From Entrophospora sp. SA101 (taxonomy: Eukaryota > Glomeromycota > Glomeromycetes > Entrophosporales > Entrophosporaceae): DNA of 23,956 bases. This document shows positions 10,370 to 20,341 of this stretch, piece after piece (positions within the stretch are counted from its first letter, which is position 1; every line of letters starts with the position of its first letter). Where the stretch lies: assembly GCA_958430865.1 (NCBI GenBank), contig CAUDNR010000738.1:1526-25481 (forward strand). Reading direction: 5' to 3'. The notes under the pieces are model-generated. The model was not told the origin of the DNA, searched no databases, and saw only the letters and a list, made by a program, of their open reading frames with translations. The translations under genes and the position numbers were made by a program.

Positions 10370-10723
10370 TTGATACCAAAACTTGACCAATAAGCAAGTA
10401 AATTGGATTGCATGCTTTCAATACAAATTTATAGCTCCCTGCATATTTTAATTGGTGATAACAATTATTTTTGTATTTGTGTGGATCAGGATGAATAGGT
10501 TATCAATGAATTGATTTTGGTATTAGTGAATAATTTTTGTTTAAAGAAGATAAAAGTTTAAATAAATTATTCATTTTATTTATTTAGTTTTTTTTTAGTC
10601 AAAACTAATTTACTTATCAGAAGTTTTCATTAGTTGAAAATAATTAACTTGTGAGAATGTTACTTTTACAATAGGTCGAAATTGAGTTCTTTATATACAT
10701 ATTCATTTATATATGAGCCCACA

Positions 10724-10761
10724 TTGGACGATTTTGCCCAGGTTGGATGATTTTGCCCACC
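10724..10761. repeat. Tandem duplication of a 19-bp unit
   Basis: TTGGACGATTTTGCCCAGG is followed at once by TTGGATGATTTTGCCCACC. The two units differ by three bases. No role is evident. Confidence 0.7.
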
Positions 10762-11389
10762 CTGGGACCATCATCATTAATCTCTACTAAATAAAGTTGA
10801 ACATGCTACAAATTAAATAATAATTAATTAAATATATGGAATTTTACATGAATATGAATGATAATAAATAATTATACAAGTTATTAAAACAGTGAAATGT
10901 CAGGGTCCTTAACAATGTTTATATTAATGATAACAATCATGGTAATGATATTAATAAAATTCTATCAACACTTCTTCTATTACAATAAATAAAAGCATAA
11001 ATCAATTAATTCCTACAAATGATATGGTGCGAATCATCTAAAGACATCACGTGCTGCGCCACTTGCCGAAAATTTTTATGCTGATCTTGCTTTATAAAGA
11101 ATCCAATATATAAAATAAATCCAAATTTGTAAAAGATCTGTGACTTTGTCACGTGAATAATTGGTAAATAATCTGTAAATTGCAGTTTAGATATATAGTT
11201 GCCGAAATTTCAAATAAAATAGCAAAGTTACCCAACTTTAAACCTTTATAACTTTTTTTTTTAATTAAATAACTCAAAAAAAACTTTCTATTACATTGTT
11301 TTTCATGTCTAGAATATTGCAAAAATAGAGAGTTTTTGGTAAAATAGCCCATATTTATTAAAGTATCAGCACTTAAAGATTGGCAACAT

Positions 11390-11908
11390 TTGATGATGTC
11401 TTTAGATGATTGCCACTATATCACAAATAATACCACTAATAATAATATTAATAATACACTAATAAAAAATATAAACAACAATAATTTATACAAAAAGCAA
11501 CAACACAAACAAGCATCAAATTCTTTCTCATTGCTTCAAGCATTAATACATCTAAATCTGTTGGAACAAACTAGTATACTTCTAAATACTAATGGCAGCA
11601 TTTGAGATCTTGAAACCAGATAATTCAGACATTTTCCAAAAAGGCAAACCTTTATCTATTTGTCATTAGTGGATAATAGCTTTGCCTGTAGAGGGATATA
11701 TTATAATTATGAGTTTATTGATCATAAAATGAGTTATCCAGACAAATACTGGAGGTCAACATCAGAGATATCCATGCCCATACACCCAAAAGGTGGAAGC
11801 TTTATTTATTGTTATTCCATGGATAAAGGATTACCTTTCGGAAATTGTCCAGTTAGATGGTGTTTGAAACTAGGATTAATGCAGTTGAATCAAATGTTGG
11901 CTATTTAA
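11390..11908 (+). pseudogene. Decayed gene fragment, unknown family
   Basis: Two protein-like stretches lie close together in different frames. The first (about 11592-11666) reads MAAFEILKPDNSDIFQKG and onward. The second (11660-11908) contains NYEFIDHKMSYPDKYW, SMPIHPKGGSFIYCYSMDKG and PVRWCLKLGL before a stop. The second has the mixed composition of a real globular protein and is unlike the low-complexity chance frames nearby. A frameshift around 11640-11670 would join them. The upstream 71-codon Asn-rich frame (11390-11605) may be the old N-terminus or chance. I do not recognise the family; a remnant of a dispersed repeat gene is a guess. Confidence 0.45.
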
Positions 11909-12743
11909 CCGGTGTTACAAAAACATGTAATGTATGAACCCTTATGTATGTAACGTATGATTTTTATTTCCATACATGTATGAAAATGCAGATCATACAT
12001 ATGATGCAAGTCACTTAGTCCCACAACTTTTTATTGATTGTGTAGATTTTCAAATTCTCCAAAATTGGAAATGCAACACCTCAAAATAAATTGTGTATTT
12101 GAATCCAAGACCTTCCTCTACAAAACCACAATTTCATGTCATGTTGTTGTGGAGAATTTGAGCTTCAAAGTTGCACAAGTTTACTGAATTTAGACGAATT
12201 GAAATAAAATAAAAATTTGAAAAATTTCCCTTATATTGCAGACCTTTTGTCACATGAATTTTCCAGATGAACAGGAAGAGAATTATCTTTATTATTAAAA
12301 AAAATACAAAGAACAGCTAAGTTCATTTATTTTAAATCTAATAAATAGACTATTGCCTTAATCAAAGAAATATGCAATTTGCAAATATTCTAATGAATGT
12401 TTATCAATTATTTAATAGTTTGTGTAGGAGTAATTGAAGTAAGCTTTAAGGACAAGCAAGATCTATGAACAAAATATACTAACAAAGGTTTTATCAATCA
12501 TTCAATAGTTTATATAAATTTCTCTTTTATTTTAACTAATATTTAATAACATCACTATAATCATTATTGTTGTTGATTATTGTTCTAATCATCATTTACA
12601 TATGTAACATATGTATATATAGGAATAAATGTAAAAGAAAAATTTTAATATATTTATTTAGAACTTGACAATTTTCAAAAAATCATGTGACTGTAAAATT
12701 TTTATTGCATTTTTGATTGGAAATTTTTTCTCAAAATTGGCAG
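11909..12743. other. AT-rich intergenic stretch with a direct repeat
   Basis: No gene was recognised. TATGTATGTAACGTATG occurs near 11944 and ACATATGTAACATATGTAT near 12599. TTTATCAATTATTTAATAGT at 12400 recurs as TTTATCAATCATTCAATAGT at 12490, 90 bases on. A short inverted pair (CAAATTCTCC at about 12050, GGAGAATTTG at about 12151) is present but has no clear element boundaries. Confidence 0.5.
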
Positions 12744-12754
12744 TGTGGCACCAC

Positions 12755-12906
12755 TGGTGATCACAATTACCATATTCATGAATATTCATTAAGGAGGTTA
12801 CACTTATCAAAACCAAGTGATTGACACATAATTTTAAGGGATTTTTGGATTTTTGATGTGTAACCCCCTTAATGAATATTCATGAATATGATGATTGTGA
12901 TCACTA
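12755..12906. mobile_element. 152-bp hairpin (foldback) MITE inserted at the edge of another MITE
   Basis: Its arms are about 60 bases each. Left reads TGGTGATCACAATTACCATA and onward; the right arm, reverse-complemented, reads TAGTGATCACAATCATCATA and onward, both continuing through TGAATATTCATTAAGG and GGTTACAC. Flanking 8-bp repeats are GGCACCAC at 12747-12754 and GGCACCAG at 12907-12914 (7/8). The second one spans the left junction of the 12912-13049 element, so this element inserted later. Non-coding. Confidence 0.8.
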
Positions 12907-12911
12907 GGCAC

Positions 12912-13049
12912 CAGTGTTGGAAATTAAGTGCGGGGTTTGTGTTACATATTGAATTTAGCCAATCAAATTTGTTCTTCTGGTAGAAACTTTAACGTTGATT
13001 GGCTAAATTCAATATGTAACACAAACCCCGCACTCAATTTCCAATACTG
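12912..13049. mobile_element. 138-bp hairpin hAT MITE with 55-bp arms
   Basis: The left arm 12912-12966 starts CAGTGTTGGAAATTAAGTGC; the right arm 12995-13049, reverse-complemented, starts CAGTATTGGAAATTGAGTGC. The arms match at 53 of 55 positions, with a 28-base loop. CAGTG-type ends are typical of hAT elements. The 8-bp duplications TGTGGCAC lie at 12744-12751 and 13050-13057; the left one is separated from this element by the later insertion at 12755-12906. The 94-codon frames crossing here are hairpin sequence, not genes. Confidence 0.87.
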
Positions 13050-13057
13050 TGTGGCAC

Positions 13058-13502
13058 AGAAAGTTGTGAGACCAAGTGACTTGCATTATAGAATATCTTA
13101 CCAAAATGCCAAGAAAGGTTCCTCCCTTTTTTATTATGCAACAACAGGAGAGACCATCCTATGTAAGGAATGGATTTTCACAATTGATTTCAATTTTTTT
13201 TATACAATTTAAAATACTTTTACAAGGGTATTACATAGCCCATTCTTGCAATAAATCATGTGCAAATAATTACACAAATTTGAAGCTTTACACTTTGTTG
13301 TTATCATATCTTTTGAATCTCTTTGAATCCCACAACTTTCACAATGAATATTGTTATTAAAGATACTTACATAATAAAATTAAACAATGAAATACAACAA
13401 AGAATTTTTTCATTTTTTATGTTTCTGAAAAAAAGTTTTTTTTAAAAAAAAATGATAGATGGTAATAATTGAAAAAAATGATATGATTTACTTGAAGAAA
13501 AA
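13058..13502. other. AT-rich intergenic stretch, no gene seen
   Basis: Short frames run out of the hairpin into this region, but they have poly-Phe/Leu low-complexity tails. A TTTTTT/AAAAAA-rich stretch near 13430-13450 precedes the gene remnant that begins at about 13503. Confidence 0.45.
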
Positions 13503-14160
13503 ATGTCTGAAATTAAACATTGCACAGAATGTAAAACCATTAAATCAGCTAAATTTCATCAACTTAAAGACAATAAATGGAAAGAAGCTAAGAACAACAA
13601 CTTAGTGAAAGTAACGTGTTGTTTTATGTAACATTTGTTGTATGAGTTTTGTAGAAAATCTTTTAAAAAGAGAACATAGGAGAGTAAAAACCACAGATGT
13701 GAAAGGGGAAGAGGAAGAGGTAAGTGAAAAGATCCTATATACAATTTTGATGAAATACAAAGATTGCTCCAAGAAATAGAACCAAGCTTGAAGGGGTTTT
13801 TTGACCAACTCTATTAGCAGCTCGGCCATTTGAATGTAATGAACAAACAATGGACCATATGAAGAGATTAATGGTGGTGTTCATGTGTTATCTTCTTGTT
13901 TTATTAAATAATACAAAAATTAACTCTTTTAAGCTCGATCTTGCATTCTATTTAGACTCGGTAGATACAAGTATTGGAACAACTACAACATCAAGAGCAG
14001 TAGATCGTAAAAAGAAGCAAGTTGCAGATGAACATGAGAAATATGCAGAAAATGCACTTACAAAATATTCAAAAGTACATTCTTGTTGAATGTTGACGAT
14101 TATCATATATTCACGTCCAGAGACAATATGATACTACCAGTATATCAAGCATAAAATCAG
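13503..14160 (+). pseudogene. Decayed repeat-family gene with frameshifts and stops
   Basis: Protein-like blocks succeed each other in shifting frames. MSEIKHCTECKTIKSAKFHQ starts at 13503 and has a Cys-x2-Cys pair. CRKSFKKRT is followed by a TAG near 13677. FDEIQRLLQEIEPSLKGFFD starts at 13746, with a TAG after DQLY. AARPFECNEQTMDHMKRLM then starts at 13817 in another frame and runs through NNTKINSFKLDLAFYLDSVD and TTTTSRAVDRKKKQVADEHE to 14089. A further shift gives NVDDYH at about 14090. At least two frameshifts and two stops make it non-functional. The blocks look like those of dispersed repeat genes in mycorrhizal fungi, as far as I recall; no function is assigned. Confidence 0.6.
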
Positions 14161-16356
14161 TATCATTTAATAACTGAAACTTTGTTACTTCTAGGAAATC
14201 ATCTACAAACATTTTTTGCAATTACGTATATTGTGATTACACTAACCATACTAATTTGAATAATTGTAGTGTACTCATGTTATCACAATCATTCTCTACA
14301 AAGGTGTCAATCTAAATGTTTGATATCTTGGACTATCTTCAAGTCGAAATCAAAAAAAATGTCAACACACTAAAAGAAAGTATGAATTTATCTGATAATC
14401 TAATATTGATATAATAATAACAATAACATGCGCATTTTTACATTTAGACCTTTTTTGAGATCCCCAATTAATTATTTCCGCAGCTGTGATTGGTCATCTG
14501 ACTGATCAACTAATGAAAATCGCCCCAAATATTTAAAATATTTAGAAAAACAAATATTCATTATAGTCAAACCAATCCTTCCAACGTCTAACCAATCCTT
14601 CCAACATCTCAAAGATATTTAACCTTTTAAATATCCACCTTGGCTCTTTTAAGGCTTATCCGTTAGTTATATTTTAGGCTCAGTATCTGGACTGACCGCA
14701 CCTAGCTAGGTTTTCACTTCTTTTAGGCATTGACCTAATCTAAATAAAGAAATAAAATTAAAAGAAATATACGCACACAACTATACTTATCAAAGGTGTC
14801 CCCCTGGTAAGATAGTAATTAATTAATTAGTTAGGTTTGTTTTGGAGCGAATGGTTTACTTCACTGGCAAGAGTTTAAGTTAGGAGATATTTATGTTCGC
14901 ATTTTATTAAGATATTATGGTTGTTACAAGATAAAGATAAAACTAACTGAACTGAAGATTATATGAAGAAAAGAAATTTACAACATACTTATACATGTTA
15001 AAGGTTCTGTCATCTAGTTATTTAGATAAAATGGCACCAGTAATTTCTGTGGAATAATAATTGGTTACTTACGCCTTTATTAATAATAAACAAATAATTT
15101 ATTATGTTTCGAGTTAGTACAGATTAATACAGACAATTGTGTTTTTTCGTGTAACAGGGCCAGAAACAATTTTGATGGCACGTGCAGACCTCTACTTTAA
15201 ATTTTATAGTTGAATTCTTAGAAAACCTTCCTTTTCTTGGTAACTAGCAAATTTGTTATAAATACTCCTCCTATTACAAAATAACTTTCTTTGGTTTATA
15301 TTAATATGAAATGTTTATCTTTTGCTCTGCGTTTTTTTAGTAACTCAATATAATGTGTTCTTTGGTTTTACCATCAGGCTTAACATGGTCACTTTCCTTT
15401 CCTTTTTATATTAGATGGTATTTACCTTGTGACAATTAAGTTTATATAGACTCCCTCCTGCTCTTGCTTAGGTCCAAATCCGCTCTATTATTTCATGAGC
15501 AAAATAAAATTTTTAAATTGAATCTAGAATAATGTGCAGATTTCCACAACAAATTATTAATGTCTAAACTAGCTATTGTTATATGATAGACATCTAAATT
15601 AGGGCAATTACTTATATCTATCTATACTAATAATTTTGCCTTTGAATAACCCTAATGAGAATTTAATCTTTGAAGATTTACAAAATCTTTTAAATGCAAG
15701 GATCTTTCTCTGATAGTTATTTCAATAACATTGACTTTTCAGGATATTTTCCTTTAAGGCGTCAATATCACCTACTACAATTTTGCCTCTTTGTGGTTAG
15801 GATTAATTATATTTTATGTGATACTTTTAATTATCTTTATTATGAAAAGATATTCACGTCATATTAATAGTGTAACAAATTATTCCTTGTATTACATAAA
15901 TTATATTTGTTCGCTTTTAAATGTTGTGCGTCAATTTTTAAATTCAAACTCTATTAGTTTTAAATTAAACACAATTGAATTTTCTATTTTTTTTATTTTT
16001 GTATCCTCCTTTTCTTTTTCATAAAAAATATTCGCGGAATATTGAAAATTTCACTCATTTATACCTTTTTTTATTATAAATTTAAAAAACAAAGAATATC
16101 ATACCATCTTTATTCATTCATCAAACAACTATCGTATCCTTTTTTTATTTTATAGAGAAAAAAGTCTGTGATTTTCACAAATTACTTAAATTGAAATATA
16201 AAGAATTACGGATAGATGATGATAATATTCATCAATCAAAAAAAAAGATTAATTTTAACATTAATTCCTTAATTTTTAATTTTCTCTATTATAGTTTTTT
16301 TAATCTTTTTAGATTCAAGCCAATCGATTTCTTTGAAATTTTTCCGAAGAAAAAAG
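14161..16356. other. Long intergenic and upstream region of the 844-residue protein gene
   Basis: No gene was recognised. The 77-codon frame 15791-16024 is a Phe/Ile/Leu-rich AT-driven frame and is not supported. The region holds a 20-bp tandem repeat (listed separately), a split inverted repeat ATTGTGAT...ATCACAAT near 14229-14290, and CACGTG at 15179-15184. The 16080-16356 part, with T-rich and A-rich runs, is probably promoter and 5' leader. No specific element can be named. Confidence 0.5.
14570..14609. repeat. Perfect-register tandem duplication of a 20-bp unit
   Basis: AACCAATCCTTCCAACGTCT is followed directly by AACCAATCCTTCCAACATCT, one G/A difference at a CpG. CCAAT boxes occur in each unit, but distance to the next gene makes a promoter role speculative. 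Confidence 0.75.
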
Positions 16357-16432
16357 GTAAGTAATTTTTCCTTGTTATGATTATTATGTACTATTATTAG
16401 TCAAAGATTAATATTTAATTATTATAATTTAG
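16357..16432 (+). other. Probable 5' UTR intron of the 844-residue protein gene
   Basis: A consensus donor (AAAAAG then GTAAGT at 16357) and an acceptor (ATAATTTAG ending 16432) frame a 76-base AT-rich segment just upstream of the start codon at 16458. Size and borders match the coding introns elsewhere in the window. There is no coding sequence on the upstream side, so it would lie in the leader. Confidence 0.5.
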
Positions 16433-16457
16433 TTTAAAACAAAACATTGAATTTGTA

Positions 16458-18992
16458 ATGTCAGTTTCAATTAATGACAATACAACTATAACAAACAATG
16501 TGAATAACAATGACGATGAATCAAAATTTATAAATTCAAATAATAATACCAATAATGGTAATAATAGTAATACAGAAAAAAGATCAAGCTTTAGTGGAAT
16601 TGTTGTTACAACAGTTAAAGTTGTTCAAGTTGGTGATAATGAAAGTCAAAAAGATTCATCATTACAAGATCATGATAATGATAATCAAGTTTCAAAATCA
16701 AATGTTGATGATCAATCAGACAAACGCAGAGTTTCTTTTAACATTACTAATAAAAGCTTGAACGAACAACAACAAATTCAACAAAAATTAAAAAGATTTT
16801 CATTAAATGAAGATAAAAAAAATAAAAATATCACGAGAAGAAATCGTCAACAACAGCAACAACCACAAGATGTAAATAACTCAAAACATCCCATCTCTCA
16901 ACTTAAACGTTCTAATGTAAAAAAGTATAAATCGAAATCGTTAAAAGGAAATAAAGTTCTGGAGCCTGCTCCAACTTCAAATCCATTTTCAACAAATGAT
17001 CCAACTGATATGGATGCCGATCTGCCTCCATTAAAGATTCAAGTACATCCTTGGTTACCAGGTCCTCCTCATCCTCCAAAACTTATCCATGCATCGCTTA
17101 TTCCTTTATCAAAACATAAAAGACATTTATCAAATCATTCAAATAGACACTCTAGAAAAATTTCTACTCATATCAACATGGCTTCTCGTATTATATTACA
17201 AACTTGCAATCCAAGAAAACCTCCATCTAGTATTTTATCTTCTGATACATTTCGTTTTTCACAAATTAATAATAATAACGAATTACAACAAAAAAATCAA
17301 GATCAAGAACGCAAACAAAAGCGTGAATCAATTATACTGCCCCAAGGGAATCGTGCTTCTCAAATATTCAGGCGTCAATTACTAGAACAAAGTTTACTAT
17401 TATCTTTTGGCGGAGCTCCAATCACCAACAACAATATCCCTGTAACAACAATATCACATAATAATATTAACCTAAAACCACCAAGAAGACGTAAAACAAG
17501 GAAAGGTAGTAACGCTAAATTAGAAGACAGAGAAGCAAGACGTGAAAGGCGTAGACGTGAAAAGGAAGGAAAAAAATCTATTGATATATCTGGTAATAAT
17601 AATAACAATAGCAATGTTATAGGTGATGATAATGACAATGACAATGACAACGGGAATGAGAATGATAGAGTTAATGATAATGTAAATAATGACGACAATG
17701 ATGAAATATTGGAAATATCACAAATATCATTGGAAGAATCATCATCATTATCTCCACCTACTAATATCAATGATTCAACAACAATAACAGCAAAACCATC
17801 ATCAAGCTTTCATCATCTTTCACCAACCATAAAAGTTTCTGTTATAGATGATAAATCTTCTACTAATTCATCAAAACTTTATCCAACATCTGTAAATACT
17901 ACATCTCCATCATCACAATTTACAACACAAACAAAAACTACGCCTACCGAAGAATTTGAAAAAAATACTAGTAAAAATACTATCCAAATTAATAATGATA
18001 ATTTAGAAAGTCATACAACAACATCAACACCGACACCAACACCAACATTGTCATCGTCACCGACATCAACACCAACACTGACACCTTTACCCTCTCCATC
18101 TATTAATGTAACAAAGACACATAAAATTGGTATGAGTATTTTAGGTTTATTCAATAGACAATTAAAAGTTGATAATATAGCAACACCTCCTGCATCTTTA
18201 CGTAATTCTCCTACAACACCTCAATTCCCGCTTTCTCCTAAATCTCCAACAATAACACCATTATCGCCTACATCACCGAAACCTCCATTGTTAAGTTCAT
18301 CTTCATTAGCATTACCTGCGACAAACAATCGAATAACGTCAACAGCAGCTCATGCGAATAATAATAACAATAATGGTGATGATTCTTCTTCTTTTTCTTC
18401 TTCTTCACAACAACAAAATTCATCATCGTCGTCACTATCATCACCATCATCATCAATTAATCAATCAGAAGCAGATAGATTAAGAAAAATGCAAAAATTT
18501 GAAGCAATAATTGCCAATTCAGAAATGCCTACAAAGAAATTAAAAGCAGGTAGCAAAATAAGGGCTTTGACAACCGCAATAATAACATCTACAACAACAA
18601 CAACGACACCTGCCACGACATCATTATCACCACCCATAATAGCGACTAATACAATACAATCTGATAAGAATGAATCTGTTTTATCGTCGCCATCGTCGTC
18701 ATCATCAAATTCCGTTTCGCAAATTTTGGAAAGTCCTTCAAATCGCAAAGCTTTTGTTCTAGCGAATAAAGTTAATAGTGCTGGTAATAATATTATCAAT
18801 AATATAAATAATGATGATAACGAAAGTGATAAATTGTCAGTAATATCAAGCAATTCAATGTCACATTCTATAATAGAGTCAATTGCACCATCAGAAACTG
18901 AACATTATAATCCAGAAGAAGTGGAAAAACAAGGTTCAATATGTGAAGATGGTGTTATAAGGGTAACATTAACACCAGCTGTATGTAGGTGA
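16458..18992 (+). CDS. Large disordered Asn/Ser/Pro-rich protein with an RVSF motif, unknown function
   Basis: A single uninterrupted frame of 844 residues, starting at the first ATG after the probable leader intron. No globular domain is recognised. It has an Asn/Asp-rich N-terminus (1-40), a KRRVSFN motif at 89-95 (canonical RVxF docking site for protein phosphatase 1 overlapping an RRxS kinase site), and a second basic-Ser site KRFSL at 112-116. A Trp/Pro stretch PWLPGPPHPPKLIHASLIPL spans about 198-217. A strongly basic, probably helical segment lies at 341-373 (PPRRRKTRKG, then REARRERRRREKEGKK) and may be a nuclear signal. Next come Asp-Asn repeats (390-415), Thr-Pro runs (520-545), a Ser/Thr-Pro cluster (about 585-612) rich in proline-directed kinase sites, a short helix ADRLRKMQKFEAIIANSEMP (672-691) and the tail ICEDGVIRVTLTPAVCR. 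Together these suggest a phospho-regulated scaffold or nuclear regulator, but that is inference. Minus-strand frames here mirror Ser/Asp codon repeats. Confidence 0.85.
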   Translation: MSVSINDNTTITNNVNNNDDESKFINSNNNTNNGNNSNTEKRSSFSGIVVTTVKVVQVGDNESQKDSSLQDHDNDNQVSKSNVDDQSDKRRVSFNITNKSLNEQQQIQQKLKRFSLNEDKKNKNITRRNRQQQQQPQDVNNSKHPISQLKRSNVKKYKSKSLKGNKVLEPAPTSNPFSTNDPTDMDADLPPLKIQVHPWLPGPPHPPKLIHASLIPLSKHKRHLSNHSNRHSRKISTHINMASRIILQTCNPRKPPSSILSSDTFRFSQINNNNELQQKNQDQERKQKRESIILPQGNRASQIFRRQLLEQSLLLSFGGAPITNNNIPVTTISHNNINLKPPRRRKTRKGSNAKLEDREARRERRRREKEGKKSIDISGNNNNNSNVIGDDNDNDNDNGNENDRVNDNVNNDDNDEILEISQISLEESSSLSPPTNINDSTTITAKPSSSFHHLSPTIKVSVIDDKSSTNSSKLYPTSVNTTSPSSQFTTQTKTTPTEEFEKNTSKNTIQINNDNLESHTTTSTPTPTPTLSSSPTSTPTLTPLPSPSINVTKTHKIGMSILGLFNRQLKVDNIATPPASLRNSPTTPQFPLSPKSPTITPLSPTSPKPPLLSSSSLALPATNNRITSTAAHANNNNNNGDDSSSFSSSSQQQNSSSSSLSSPSSSINQSEADRLRKMQKFEAIIANSEMPTKKLKAGSKIRALTTAIITSTTTTTTPATTSLSPPIIATNTIQSDKNESVLSSPSSSSSNSVSQILESPSNRKAFVLANKVNSAGNNIINNINNDDNESDKLSVISSNSMSHSIIESIAPSETEHYNPEEVEKQGSICEDGVIRVTLTPAVCR

Positions 18993-20341
18993 AATAGATA
19001 TTACAGATAAACAAATATATAGAGATAAATACACTGCATATAAATAATTTTCAATTTGTATAATAATTTTTCTTTCATTCTTTTTATATTATTATTTATT
19101 TATTAATTAATTAATTATTGTATAAAATATTTTATAAAATATTTTATTATTTATTTATTCAATTAATTCAATTATTTATTGTAATAAAACGAACGCGTTA
19201 ATTTTGAAATTGCTATTCTCAACAAACTTTTACAAACGAAGAATTCGAAATAATAACAGATGTCACATTCCTTAATCGTGTAACCAACGAGATATGCTTT
19301 CATCTACAACAACATCTAATAATCATACCTTTTTCCTAATAAAAAATTCATCATAATTATTCTTTCGTTTGAGTTAAGAATATCTCCGGCTTCGGGGAAA
19401 TAAAAAAACCAATTTTTAAATATGCACGGTAATAACTGTACTAAGCTCCCCCAAAAAAAAAGAAGAGTAAATTATTGCTTTATCCATGATTGCTCCTATG
19501 TAGGCTTTTTTAAGTAATTTGTCTTCAACTAATGAGTTAAGTGAAATGATTGTTTAAAGTATTATAAATGGGTAGACTGATGTCTTGCCTGAGTGATTCT
19601 TATTACATACATCATCATCGTCCATAAAGAAAAATGTTCCTTGAGTAAACCTTTAAAACAAAATTTTATCATTTAAGACTTCGTAAATCTTCCTTTATAT
19701 TATTAATTTTGTTTTAATTATCGTTTCCGCATTATAAATTAACCGTTTTGATTGTCCATAGATGTTCAAATAAAAACAAAACTTATAAAAAACAGTTCCA
19801 TAACATCAAAAAAAATTAGTAACCAAAAATACTTGAAGAATTGCGGAAGGATAAAAAAAAGACTGATTGGGAACCGGATTCTTTATTTAAGAAAATGGTA
19901 ACTGAAATTGGCGAGTTATCTATAGAGTAAAAAATCTATTTGACCAACGAAAGATTAATCGTAAAAAAAACCTGTAAAACAAGTAAAAGTGAGAAGGTTT
20001 GGCAGGGTTGGAAAATAAACCCTTGACATTTTTAACCCAAGCCTCCTTTCCATGGAGACAAGGGTTTCATCATTTTGACATCCAAGTGGTAGCAGAAGAG
20101 TTTTAGTGGTCAAGTCTACTTGGGTTCTCTTCCTGATTTATACGATTTCGAGTTGTAGAGTTCCTTGAAATCATTTCCAATGAATAATATTAAATCTAAC
20201 ATATTGAGCTCAGGTATCAGATTTAATAAATTATCCTTTTTACACCTATGCAGGTCTCTTTATTATCCTCGTGGCACAGACAATGATCCTTGGTAATGAA
20301 ATAAATCAAAATCTGCCAGTTTTGTACTTATTTTTATTTTT
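18993..20341. other. 3' flank and intergenic region, no gene seen
   Basis: Immediately after the 844-residue gene lies a very AT-rich segment with TTAATTAATTAATTA and TATAAAATATTTTATA palindromic runs. An AATAAA at 19183-19188 could be its polyadenylation signal. Further on are a short inverted repeat (AAACCCTTG near 20018, CAAGGGTTT near 20061) and the pair AACCCAAG/CTTGGGTT, but no clear element. A GCAG acceptor near 20253 followed by a frame reading SLYYPRGTDNDP may be an upstream exon of the decayed gene that follows. Confidence 0.45.

Larger units (their letters stand above)
9970..11389. other. Intergenic region with small tandem repeats, no gene seen
   Basis: AT-rich throughout, with two short tandem repeats listed separately (10218-10369 and 10724-10761). 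CACGTG occurs at 11048-11053 and 11150-11155. Short frames such as 11149-11352 have no recognisable coding character. Confidence 0.5.

Noticed and set aside
12040..12170. Inverted CAAATTCTCC / GGAGAATTTG pair as a further MITE
   Set aside because: Only about 10-14 bases match and no 8-bp duplication is visible at plausible ends.
12928..13360. Two overlapping 94-codon frames as small genes
   Set aside because: They run through the arms of the hairpin MITE and end in AT-driven low-complexity sequence; the symmetry of the hairpin explains them.
9473..15184. CACGTG sites at 9475, 11048, 11150 and 15179 as a regulatory cluster
   Set aside because: They are kilobases apart and not near a start codon; four 6-mers in this length give no support for regulation.
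15791..16024. 77-codon frame starting MWLGLIIFYVILLIIF as a membrane microprotein
   Set aside because: The hydrophobic run reflects T-rich sequence, with no flanking gene structure to support it.
17375..17770. 131-codon minus-strand frame (and similar minus frames at 18268-18456 and 18461-18853)
   Set aside because: They are antisense shadows of Asn/Ser/Asp-rich codon repeats in the intact 844-residue plus-strand gene.
20010..20145. AAACCCTTG/CAAGGGTTT and AACCCAAG/CTTGGGTT inverted pairs as another transposon
   Set aside because: The two pairs overlap inconsistently and no target-site duplication is found at either set of borders.
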